From Alphaproteobacteria bacterium (lineage in GTDB: Bacteria > Pseudomonadota > Alphaproteobacteria > SHVP01), in contig SHVP01000033.1 in NCBI GenBank assembly GCA_009694165.1, positions 1 to 23,728 of the forward strand: a stretch of 23,728 nt of DNA. The letters run 5' to 3'. Of this stretch, positions 8,255-15,686 are shown in pieces. The position numbers and the translations under genes were made by a program. The number at the start of each line of letters is the position of its first letter. The stretch's first letter is position 1. The notes beneath the pieces are model-generated. The model was given only the letters and a program-made list of their open reading frames with translations. It ran no database searches and had not been told where the DNA came from.

Positions 8255-9970
8255 GTGACCGTCGACGTGCCGTTCGATCAGGAGCAGATGGCCTTCTGGC
8301 GAACGCCGCCGGGGGTGCGACGGGCCTATCGGGACGCCCGCTTCGGACAGATTCATTACCGGATCGCCCGACCCGCCGACGCCGGCCGCGTACCCCTCCT
8401 GTGCTTTCATTTGAGCCCCAATTCGGGCCGTGTCTATGCCCGCTGGCTGGCTGAGATGGGGCACGATCGCGTCGCGGTGGCGCCCGACACGCCGGGGTTT
8501 GGCGAGTCGGACGCGCCGGCAACCGCTCCGACGATCGCCGACTATGCGGCGGCGATGGGCGATCTCCTCGATCACCTCGGCTTCGCTCAGGTCGACTTGA
8601 TGGGCTATCACACCGGCTCGCTGACGAGTCTGGAATTGGCCCAGCAACGCCCCGAGCAAATTCGCCGGGTTGTCCTGGTGTCCCTCCCGCTCTATACCCC
8701 CACGGAACTCGAGGTTCGCTATCGGTCGGTCGGCACGCCGGCCGCCGCTGCGATCGCCGCCGACGGCAGCCACTTGCAGCGCGCCTGGGATCTGTTCCTT
8801 GGCGGTAAGGACAAGCGGGCTCCGATCGTCTTCGTGCAACGCGAAGTGGCCGAGTCGTTGCGCGGCGGCAAAACGGCGTGGTGGGGGCATCACGCCGCCT
8901 TCACCTATCCCCTTCGTGACAGCCTGCCGAGGGTGAAACAGCCGCTCCTGCTGCTGTGCCCAGGCGACGACCTTTGGACTGTCACGCATCGGGCCGAAGG
9001 CCTTCTCGCCAATGGCCGCCTGCACGAATTGCCGGATTGCGCGCACGGCATGCTCGACGTGCACACGGCAGCGATCGCCGCGGTGGTGCGGAGCTTTCTC
9101 GACGGTCCGGCGCCAAATGCGGGCGCGACGGCGCGCAGGCCACCGCCAGCAACCCCGCCCAAGATCGCACATCCGGTCCGTCGGGCCTTCATGGATGGGC
9201 CGTATGGCCAGCTTCACTATCGGATCGCCGCGCCGGACAAGCCCCGGCGCGTACCGCTCGTCTGCTTTCATTTGAGTCCCGATTCTGGCCGTATCTACGA
9301 GGCGATCCTTGCCAACATGGGACGCGATCGTCTTGCCGTCGCACCCGACACGCCCGGTTTTGGCGAATCGGATGCGCCCCCGGCGCAGATCGAGATCGAG
9401 GACTATGCGCGCACCATGGCCTCGTTGATCGACCACCTCGGGCTCGAGCAAGTGGATGTCATGGGCTACCACACCGGTTCGGAGACCTGCGTCGAACTTG
9501 CCTTGCAACGGCCTGAGCTCGTCCGCCGCATCGTCCAGATTTCGTGCCCCGTGTGGACGACCGACGAACTGGTGCAGGCGCGCGCACGCTATCGGCGGCC
9601 GCCGATAGCCGCCGACGGCTCGCACCTGGTCGAGCGTTGGCGCACCATGCGCCCCTATTATCGGGCTGACGTGCCGGAGGAGGTCTTTGCCATCCACCTG
9701 GCCGAGAGCCAGCGCGCAGGCCCGGCGCTCCACTGGGGTCATCGTGCGGCGTTCAACTACGACCTGCGGCCGAAACTACCCCTGGTCACCCAGCCGGTCC
9801 TCGTGGTCAGTCCCAACGATGAACTCCAGGAGCAATCGCGCCGCGGCCTTTCCTTGATGAGGAACGGCCGATTGCACCCGATTGCCCATTGGGGACATGG
9901 ATTTGTCGACACCATGACGGAAGAGTTCGGCGCCATCTTGCGCGGCTTCCTCGACGCGCAAACCATCTGA
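8255..9970 (+). CDS. Fusion of two tandem alpha/beta-hydrolase-fold domains, both with His at the nucleophile elbow
   Basis: The 571-residue protein holds two clearly homologous alpha/beta-hydrolase domains (about residues 20-285 and 310-571), joined by a Pro/Ala-rich linker near residues 288-308. Both repeats share FGQIHYRI/YGQLHYRI, the CFHLSP oxyanion region, APDTPGFGESDAP and GYHTGS. The elbow residue is His in both (His119, His406), where Ser is normal. The late acid (Asp238/239, Asp522) and late His (His264 in CAHGMLD, His548 in WGHGFVD) are kept. Domain 1 retains all landmarks, so neither half looks decayed. The GTG at 8255 follows GGGGA with good spacing and is preferred; an in-frame TTG at 8207 would add 16 unconserved-looking residues. 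No signal peptide is seen, so it is probably cytoplasmic. Reaction unknown. Confidence 0.9.
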   Translation: MTVDVPFDQEQMAFWRTPPGVRRAYRDARFGQIHYRIARPADAGRVPLLCFHLSPNSGRVYARWLAEMGHDRVAVAPDTPGFGESDAPATAPTIADYAAAMGDLLDHLGFAQVDLMGYHTGSLTSLELAQQRPEQIRRVVLVSLPLYTPTELEVRYRSVGTPAAAAIAADGSHLQRAWDLFLGGKDKRAPIVFVQREVAESLRGGKTAWWGHHAAFTYPLRDSLPRVKQPLLLLCPGDDLWTVTHRAEGLLANGRLHELPDCAHGMLDVHTAAIAAVVRSFLDGPAPNAGATARRPPPATPPKIAHPVRRAFMDGPYGQLHYRIAAPDKPRRVPLVCFHLSPDSGRIYEAILANMGRDRLAVAPDTPGFGESDAPPAQIEIEDYARTMASLIDHLGLEQVDVMGYHTGSETCVELALQRPELVRRIVQISCPVWTTDELVQARARYRRPPIAADGSHLVERWRTMRPYYRADVPEEVFAIHLAESQRAGPALHWGHRAAFNYDLRPKLPLVTQPVLVVSPNDELQEQSRRGLSLMRNGRLHPIAHWGHGFVDTMTEEFGAILRGFLDAQTI

Positions 9971-9983
9971 GAGCAGCAGCCGG

Positions 9984-9995
9984 GAACGATCGTTC
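9984..9995. repeat. 12-base perfect palindrome between convergent genes
   Basis: GAACGATCGTTC reads the same on both strands. It lies 14 bases after the tandem hydrolase gene and before the end of the convergent methyltransferase remnant. It could be an operator-like site or a chance GC-rich palindrome; no T-run follows it. Confidence 0.4.
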
Positions 9996-10018
9996 GAGCG
10001 GTCGCGGACGCCCCCGCT

Positions 10019-11161
10019 CTAGCTGCCGGGAGGCGTCCTCCCGCGCGGTTTCTTTCGCATTCCGCCCATGAGCAGTAGGCCGCCGCCGGCATGGCGGGAG
10101 TGGCCGGCCGAGGAATAAGTGAGGATGATCTCGTCCGCTGCGAAGCCCGCCTGGCGCAGCACCTCCGTGAGGTCGGTGTCGTGCAGCGCACCGATGAACG
10201 GTTCGCCGTTGAAATGCGTGTCCCAGTCGGCGAGGTATTGGTCGATCAGCGACTTACCGCGGAAACCGGTTCCTTCGGCATGTAGCATCAAGCCGCCGGG
10301 TCGCAGCAGGCGCCGCCCCTCGGCCATGATCCGGCGCAGGGCCCGCGCCGAGGTTTCGTTTAGCATGATGTGGGAAACGATCAGGTCGAACGAGGCATCC
10401 GGGTACCCGGTCGCTTCGGCGTTCTGCTGGGCGAAATGCACCGTGGCCCTCAGCGCACGAGCCCGCGCTCGCGCGTAGCGCAACATCGGCGCCGAGACGT
10501 CGATGCCGTGGATCTCCGCCTCGGGGAACGCGGCGACGTAGGGCAGGGTCGAATGGCCAACGCCACAGCCGATGTCGAGAATGCGCCGCGGCCCCAAGCG
10601 GGGAAACTGTTCGTGCACGAAGGTGGAGAGAATCGTGCCGCATCGATCGTTCATCGGGCCGAGGCGTCCCATCATTTAGAGGAGGACGGCTCGGTCGTCA
10701 CCGAGGCCGGTGGTCAGATCGCTTGCGTCGCGTTCGCCCAAGCAACCTCCCGGCATGCAGTGCACGTCGACAGCCGAAAGATAGGCAGGGCGCGTCACCG
10801 CCGGATCGAGCCTCAGCGATCCGCCGCGCCTCGGCTGCGCGTTTGCCGCGCGCGCCAACTCGGGGCGGTGACGGTCGGCCCACATCCCCACTTCATCGAA
10901 TAGCATTTCTTGCGTCGAGCGCATTAGACTACTCCAGGCCTGATGATAGGGATCGTCCCGCATGGCCCGCCGAACCGCATGCCGATCAGTGGGCGTGCGT
11001 CCGGTTGTTTTCTCGTAGCGACGCCGCGCCCGCCCGTCGAAGACGACCCGATTTCCCTCGCTCATGGGTCCGGTCACGGTGACTCGCAACTCACGCAGGA
11101 AGCCTTGGCGCGAAGCCTCGTCGTGGCTTGTGGCGGGAAGAAGATCGGGCGTTGTTCGCAT
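10019..11161 (-). pseudogene. SAM-dependent methyltransferase gene interrupted by an in-frame TAA
   Basis: Two abutting minus-strand frames, 11161-10676 and 10675-10019, lie in the same register and are separated only by TAA (10678-10676) followed at once by ATG. The first half (161 residues) matches the N-terminal domain, and the second half (218 residues) the methyltransferase domain, of the intact paralogue at 11899-13068. Shared landmarks include HDEASR/HDESSR, GSLRLDP/GTLRLDP, MGRLGP/NGKLGQ and ILDIGCGVGHSTLP/ILDQGCTVGHNTLP, so the stop falls inside a collinear alignment. The second half keeps a consensus SAM motif I. No Shine-Dalgarno precedes the internal ATG; the sequence there is CCTCCTC, the opposite of one. 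The start at 11161 has GGGGAG just upstream. It is most simply a nonsense-mutated gene; stop-start reinitiation, readthrough or a sequencing error are alternatives. Confidence 0.75.
10027..10043 (+). terminator. Possible terminator hairpin after the tandem hydrolase gene
   Basis: CGGGAGG and CCTCCCG form a perfect 7-bp stem around a CGT loop. On the plus strand TTTCTTT follows after a six-base gap, so termination of the hydrolase transcript is possible but not strong. The hairpin overlaps the last codons of the minus-strand methyltransferase remnant. Confidence 0.35.
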
Positions 11162-11246
11162 TGAGCTCCCCAACCGGCGGCGCGAGCCGCGGGACGCCTT
11201 AACCTACAGGAAAGTGTCCGGGGCGGGCGTATCGGCGGCCGGAATC

Positions 11247-11279
11247 AAAACCCCGCGCGGGTGGTCTCGCCGCGCGGGG
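11247..11279 (-). terminator. Rho-independent terminator of the CHRD gene
   Basis: CCCCGCGCGG (11251-11260) and CCGCGCGGGG (11270-11279) form a perfect 10-bp GC stem with a nine-base loop. On the minus strand TTTTGATT follows. It lies 24 bases past the CHRD stop codon and before the next minus-strand gene, so the broken methyltransferase is likely a separate transcript. Confidence 0.75.
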
Positions 11280-11302
11280 ATTGATTGGAGCGATGGCGGC
11301 GA

Positions 11303-11737
11303 TCAGCGCGTGATTTGGCCGCGGATCTCGCCGCCCGCGTTGGCGGCGGTGTGGACGTTGACATAAGAGCGACCACCCAAGAGGTCGTCGGTTTGCCCTT
11401 CGGTCAGCGTGGCTGAACCCTTGATCGGCGAGGCGGGGCTGGCGAACGGTATCGCGACGCCGGCATTGGCGCCGACGGCGGCCGGCATATGAATGTGGGC
11501 GCCGGTTGCCGGACCGCTGAGGCCGCTATAGGTGACTTCGTAGTCGAGCTTGCGGCTCACAGTGTCGAAAGTCAGCGTGGCCGTGCCGGTTCCGGCACTG
11601 TTGGTCGCGGGGACTTCCTGCGCCGCGCTGAGCGTCGCTTTCAGCGACATCATCTCGGCGCGGACGCCGGAGACGCCGGTGGCCAGCACGAAGACGGTCG
11701 CGGCCGCGATGGCCAAATACGAGTAACGGGTTTTCAT
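11303..11737 (-). CDS. Secreted CHRD-domain protein
   Basis: The 144-residue product begins with a signal peptide (KTR, then a hydrophobic stretch, probable cleavage after VRA at about residue 27). The rest is a single CHRD domain: LSAAQEVPATNSAGTGTAT, YEVTYSGLSGPATGAHIH, then SYVNVHTAANAGGEIRGQI. These AQEVP, GAHIH and NVHT...GEIRGQ blocks are the hallmarks of the family, first named from chordin and common in secreted bacterial proteins of unknown role. The ATG at 11737 is chosen because AGGGAGA lies nine bases upstream and the signal peptide starts there; a longer frame to 11845 adds an Arg-rich stretch that would hide it. It stands between two paralogous methyltransferase genes on the same strand and has its own terminator. 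Its function is not known. Confidence 0.9.
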   Translation of the reverse strand: MKTRYSYLAIAAATVFVLATGVSGVRAEMMSLKATLSAAQEVPATNSAGTGTATLTFDTVSRKLDYEVTYSGLSGPATGAHIHMPAAVGANAGVAIPFASPASPIKGSATLTEGQTDDLLGGRSYVNVHTAANAGGEIRGQITR

Positions 11738-11898
11738 CAGAGCTATTCTCCCTAACAGGTTGTTTATGGCTGGTTCTTCCGGCCACGAGCGAGTGAGACG
11801 GCGCCAAGCGGGGCGTGCCCGATGCACAAACAGGCGGGAGCCCACGAAAATTCCCGGGCCGCTCCTAGGATCGCGGCTGGGGTGGCGGCGCGGCCCCG

Positions 11899-13068
11899 CT
11901 ATTTGATCGCGCCGAAGATGAACCAGCGACCATCCCCCAACGCATAATTGTCGCCGGGCACCGGCGTGACCAGCGGGGTCATTTCCTGGAAGACGTTCTT
12001 GCTTTTGAAGCCGCCCTTCACCGCCACCTTTTCGAGGTCCATGTCGTGCATCGGGCCCCAGAACGGTTCCTGGTTGTTGTGGGTGTCCCAGTCGCGGGTG
12101 AACGCGTCGAACGGCGAGGTCGCCGAGCTGAAGGGCGGTTGCTCGACATGCACCAACATACCGCCCGGCTTCAAGAGGCGATGGTTCTCTTTGACGATGC
12201 CGTGCACGGCTTTGTACGAGGTCTCGTGCAGGAACATGGTCGACACGATCAGATTGAAGCTGTTGTCCTTAAAGTTGGTCTGCTCGGCGTTCTGTTGCGA
12301 GAAGTGGATGGCATAGCCCAGATCCTCGGCCCGGGCGTGGGCATAGCGCAGCGTTGGCGCGCCGATGTCGATCCCATGGACCTCAGCCTTCGGCCAGGCG
12401 TCCTTGAGCGGCAGTGTGTTGTGGCCGACGGTGCAGCCTTGGTCGAGGATGGACTTGGGGTTGAGACCCGGGAACTTTTCGCGGAGATAGCGCACGACAG
12501 AGTAGCCGGCGCCATTGTTGTACTGCCCGAGCTTGCCGTTGGTCAGCACGTAGAGGCCACCGAAGTCGTACATGGCGCCGACGGCGACGTCGTCCTTTGC
12601 GGCGAACTCGGTGAAATAGCTGCCCGGCATCCAATGCATGTCGAACGGCTGCTGGTAGCGGGGAACCGTGAACGTCGGGTCGAGGCGGAGCGTTCCCTTG
12701 GTGCGCCCGCGCCTCGTCTTGCGCGCCTTGTCGATCAGGGTGTCGAGTTGGCGGTCGACCGACAGCCGGGCATTCTCGAACAGCTGCCACTGGGCATGGA
12801 CCCGCAAGTGGCTCCACACCTGGAAGGTCGGATCCCGTAGCATGGCGGCGCGGACTTCGTGCCGGTTCTTCGGCGCCCGCTGGTTCTTGCGGCGGTATTC
12901 GGGTTCGACCTTCTTCTCATAGATCTCCCGGTGGTGCCCCTGGATGCTGTTCAAGGCCCGGAACAGATTGATGGTGAATTCCATTCGGCTCGATTCGTCA
13001 TGGTCCGTGCGGGGCGACAGCGCGTGTCGACCGAAGCCCGCCCAGGTCGCGATGCCGAGACTATTCAT
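11899..13068 (-). CDS. SAM-dependent methyltransferase with an N-terminal helical domain of unknown function
   Basis: The 389-residue product has an Arg/Lys-rich, probably helical N-terminal region (about residues 30-190) and a class I methyltransferase domain from about residue 200. Motif I reads ILDQGCTVGHN (207-217), with Thr where the second glycine usually stands; an acidic strand end follows (VHGIDIGAP), then FNLIVSTMFLHE and LLKPGGMLVHVE. The start at 13068 is chosen because AGGGA precedes it and because similarity to the broken paralogue (HDESSR/HDEASR) extends upstream of the alternative ATG at 12984. No substrate can be named; small-molecule methylation is the default guess. It is the intact member of the pair flanking the CHRD gene. 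Confidence 0.88.
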   Translation of the reverse strand: MNSLGIATWAGFGRHALSPRTDHDESSRMEFTINLFRALNSIQGHHREIYEKKVEPEYRRKNQRAPKNRHEVRAAMLRDPTFQVWSHLRVHAQWQLFENARLSVDRQLDTLIDKARKTRRGRTKGTLRLDPTFTVPRYQQPFDMHWMPGSYFTEFAAKDDVAVGAMYDFGGLYVLTNGKLGQYNNGAGYSVVRYLREKFPGLNPKSILDQGCTVGHNTLPLKDAWPKAEVHGIDIGAPTLRYAHARAEDLGYAIHFSQQNAEQTNFKDNSFNLIVSTMFLHETSYKAVHGIVKENHRLLKPGGMLVHVEQPPFSSATSPFDAFTRDWDTHNNQEPFWGPMHDMDLEKVAVKGGFKSKNVFQEMTPLVTPVPGDNYALGDGRWFIFGAIK

Positions 13069-13446
13069 GGCGCAAATTCCCTGCTGTATCGCCGCGTGCC
13101 GGCGGTCGACCGATCGACCCTCGCCCGGCTCGCGACAGAGTGAAGCCAATGACGGCCGAAGGCAAGAACGTCCTTGCCCGGCGGAAAGCCGTGGCCTGCG
13201 ATATCGAGCGCCGCCGGGGAGCAGGTCGTCGCGCTGTCGTCGCCATCGGGAAGGCCTTTTCTTTGCCGGCGAATCGGTAGCAAATCGGTCGCCGCGGTGA
13301 TCGTTCCCGATCGTCGCTGCTCTGTCACGAGCGTCTTCGCCGGCGCCGCCGACCGTCCAGCATGATCGGCCATTGTTGACGATCTACGTAACGGCCTAGA
13401 GTCCGATTCCGATTCCGATATTCCACCCTTTCCGACAGCCGAGGTA
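13069..13446. other. 378-base divergent intergenic region
   Basis: This gap separates the minus-strand methyltransferase from the plus-strand M24 operon and must hold both promoters. No convincing gene was found; open frames here have shadow-like composition. On the plus strand TTGACG (13376-13381) and TAGAGT (13397-13402) could be a promoter, but the 15-base spacer is short. A triple TCCGAT repeat lies just downstream. Confidence 0.5.
13402..13419 (+). repeat. Three perfect tandem copies of TCCGAT
   Basis: TCCGAT occurs three times head to tail, ending 30 bases before the ATG of the M24 gene, immediately after the possible -10. It may be a binding site or a slippage-prone tract, or may be chance. 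Confidence 0.6.
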
Positions 13447-13449
13447 ATG

Positions 13450-14712
13450 ATGTTGCTCAATAAGCCGCGGGCCCACGATGTAATGGCGAAGCATGGCCTT
13501 GACGGTCTGATCGCGACGTTTCCGCAAAACGTCTATTACCTCAGCGGCTACTGGGATACGCAGTTCGACAGCCGTTGGCCGTTCCTCAATTACGCCGTAT
13601 TGCCGCAGCGCGATGACGCGCCGGCCACGTTGATCCTCCGCACCGTGACGCTCGATCGCCTTTCACTCTTCCCGACGTGGATGCCCAACCTGATTGCCGT
13701 TTCCGACTATTCCGGCCGTCAGAAGTCGGGGGGGCTTAACCGCGAGACCGGTGAGCCCGCGGCCGTCGAGTGGAAGGGGTGGCCGCGGCGGCCCGGGGCG
13801 ACGCTTACCCCGCTTGAGCGAACTTGGGCCGCCCACGCCGATGCCCACGCCGGTCACCTGGCGGCGACATCAGCGTGGGGACTGCGCCGTGCCTTGATCG
13901 AGGCCGGCATCGAAGCGGGCAAGGTCGGGTGCGACGATCCGCGCGTGTTGGGCTGGCTGCACGAAATGGGCCTCGACCGCATCGAGATCGTGGACGCGCT
14001 CAACATCTTTCGCGAAATCCGCATGGTCAAATCGCCGGCGGAAATCGCAGTAATGCGACGCGCGGCGGTCGTCAACGAGGAGGCATTGGAGGCCTCCATC
14101 GCTGCCGCTCACGAGGGGGCGACCTGGCGCGAACTCGAAACGGTCTACCACGTCGAACATGCTCGCCGTGGCGGTCGGGGCGGGCACATCCTGACGGCGC
14201 TGGGCGGGCTGCCGAACGAGCGCGTGGTCAAAGGTGAACCTTTCCTGTTCGATGCGCTCGGCGAGTACGAGCACTATTTCGGCGATCTTGGTCGTACCGC
14301 GGTGGTGGGGGAGCCGAGCGCTGAGCTGGTTCGGCGCATGCGGGCGATACAGGCCGGATGGCGGGCGGCTTGCGAGGCGATTCGGCCCGGGTTGCGTCGG
14401 TCGGCACTCATCGACAGGGTCGTCAAGGCGGTTCAGCAAGCCGGGTTTCCGGAGTACTTCTACGTCTCCCCGCATAGCATCGGGCTCGAACACACCGACA
14501 GTCCGGTGCTGGTCGGCCCGCGAACGCATGATGTGGAGACGGCCGATTACGCACTTGAAGCAAACATGGTGATCAACGTCGACATGCCCTACTACGAACT
14601 GGGCTGGGGTAACATCCACGTCGAAGACACGGTCGTCGTCACGAGCGATGGATACGAGCCGCTCACATCCGAGCGGATGGAGCTGCGCGTGTTGCCGGAG
14701 CGGAGGTCGTAA
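13450..14712 (+). CDS. M24-family metallopeptidase-fold protein (Xaa-Pro aminopeptidase/creatinase-like)
   Basis: The 420-residue protein has a creatinase-like N-terminal domain (about 1-190) and a pita-bread M24 domain. In the M24 metal site the two aspartates (Asp268 and Asp279, in FDALGEYEHYFGDLGRT), the His (His342 in PHSIGLEH) and the last Glu (Glu392 in HVEDTVVV) are present. The Glu that normally follows NMV and a short strand is Asp378 (INVDMP). Members of this fold include prolidases, Xaa-Pro aminopeptidases and non-peptidase C-N or C-S bond-cleaving enzymes. Its place before a dehydrogenase and a Rieske oxygenase suggests small-molecule catabolism rather than peptide turnover (inference). 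Two ATGs are adjacent; 13450 is chosen because GAGG is then five bases away. Confidence 0.9.
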   Translation: MLLNKPRAHDVMAKHGLDGLIATFPQNVYYLSGYWDTQFDSRWPFLNYAVLPQRDDAPATLILRTVTLDRLSLFPTWMPNLIAVSDYSGRQKSGGLNRETGEPAAVEWKGWPRRPGATLTPLERTWAAHADAHAGHLAATSAWGLRRALIEAGIEAGKVGCDDPRVLGWLHEMGLDRIEIVDALNIFREIRMVKSPAEIAVMRRAAVVNEEALEASIAAAHEGATWRELETVYHVEHARRGGRGGHILTALGGLPNERVVKGEPFLFDALGEYEHYFGDLGRTAVVGEPSAELVRRMRAIQAGWRAACEAIRPGLRRSALIDRVVKAVQQAGFPEYFYVSPHSIGLEHTDSPVLVGPRTHDVETADYALEANMVINVDMPYYELGWGNIHVEDTVVVTSDGYEPLTSERMELRVLPERRS

Positions 14713-15653
14713 TGGCTGACAGGGCCGTCATCGTCGGACGCGGCATCATCGGCTGTGCCTGGGCCGTGGCCTTCGCGCGCGGGGGCTTTGACGTCGTGCT
14801 GGCCGGTCGACCGGGCGTCGACGATATCGCCGCGCGTACCCGCATTGCCGCCGGCCTCGCCGATCTGGAAGGGGCTGGACTTATCGCATCGGCGTCCGTC
14901 GCGCTGACGCGGGTCAAGAGCGCATCGTCGCTGCGCGAGGCGATGGCTGGCGCCGCCATCGCCATCGAAAGCCTGCCGGAGAACGTGGACCTCAAGCGGA
15001 CATGTTTCGCCGAGATGGATGCGGCGGCCCCGCCCGCATGCTTGCTCGGCAGTTCGACCTCGGGCATCCCGGCGTCGCAGTTCACCGAAGGGTTGACGGG
15101 TCGATCCCGCTGCCTGGTCACCCATCCTGCAAACCCGCCGTTTCTGCTGCCGGCCGTCGAACTGGTGCCGGCGCCATGGACGGCCCCGGAGGCGATGGAG
15201 CGTTGTCGCACGCTCATGGCGCGCGCCGGGATGTCGCCAGTGGTGATGAAGAAGGAAATCCCCGGCTTTGTCATTTCGCGGCTGCTGGCGGCTGTGATCA
15301 ATGAGGCGGTCGGTCTGGTCGCCGGGGGCTATGTCGATGTGGATGGCGTCGAGCGGGCAGTCAAGGATGCGCTCGGTCTCCGCTGGTCGTTCATGGGGCC
15401 GTTGGAGACGATGGCGATCAATGCGCCCGGCGGCTTTCGCGACGCCGCCGAACGGTTTGGACCAGGGCTGCGCGCCCGCGGGAAAGAATTGTTCGTCGGG
15501 AACGATTGGAATCCCGGCACCATTGCCCTGGTCCACGAGCAATTGATGCGGTTGATCGGCGGTGACGTCGAGGCGCGACAACGGTGGCGAGACCAACGCC
15601 TGGCGGCACTGGCGACGCATAAGGCGGCGATGACCAACCAGGTCGGCTCCTGA
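14712..15653 (+). CDS. 3-hydroxyacyl-CoA dehydrogenase-type NAD-dependent enzyme
   Basis: The 313-residue protein has an N-terminal Rossmann domain with GRGIIG (residues 9-14) and the substrate-side motifs of the 3-hydroxyacyl-CoA dehydrogenase family: GSSTSGIP (113-120), THPANPP with catalytic His138, and Glu150 in VELVP, the usual twelve residues later. A helical C-terminal dimerisation domain follows. Its length suits the single-domain group that includes 3-hydroxybutyryl-CoA, L-gulonate and carnitine dehydrogenases; the sequence does not decide among them. The start overlaps the M24 stop by one base (TAATG), and GGAGG sits just upstream inside the M24 gene, so the two are translationally coupled. 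It oxidises a secondary alcohol, probably in the pathway served by the neighbouring oxygenase. Confidence 0.92.
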   Translation: MADRAVIVGRGIIGCAWAVAFARGGFDVVLAGRPGVDDIAARTRIAAGLADLEGAGLIASASVALTRVKSASSLREAMAGAAIAIESLPENVDLKRTCFAEMDAAAPPACLLGSSTSGIPASQFTEGLTGRSRCLVTHPANPPFLLPAVELVPAPWTAPEAMERCRTLMARAGMSPVVMKKEIPGFVISRLLAAVINEAVGLVAGGYVDVDGVERAVKDALGLRWSFMGPLETMAINAPGGFRDAAERFGPGLRARGKELFVGNDWNPGTIALVHEQLMRLIGGDVEARQRWRDQRLAALATHKAAMTNQVGS

Positions 15654-15686
15654 CGTGTGCCGACCACGGGGACCGGGAGAGAAGCA

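Noticed and set aside
7592..9742. 716-codon minus-strand open frame across the binding protein and tandem hydrolase genes
   Set aside because: It is the complement of two genes with clear domains; length here follows from GC-rich codon bias, and the product shows no recognisable motif.
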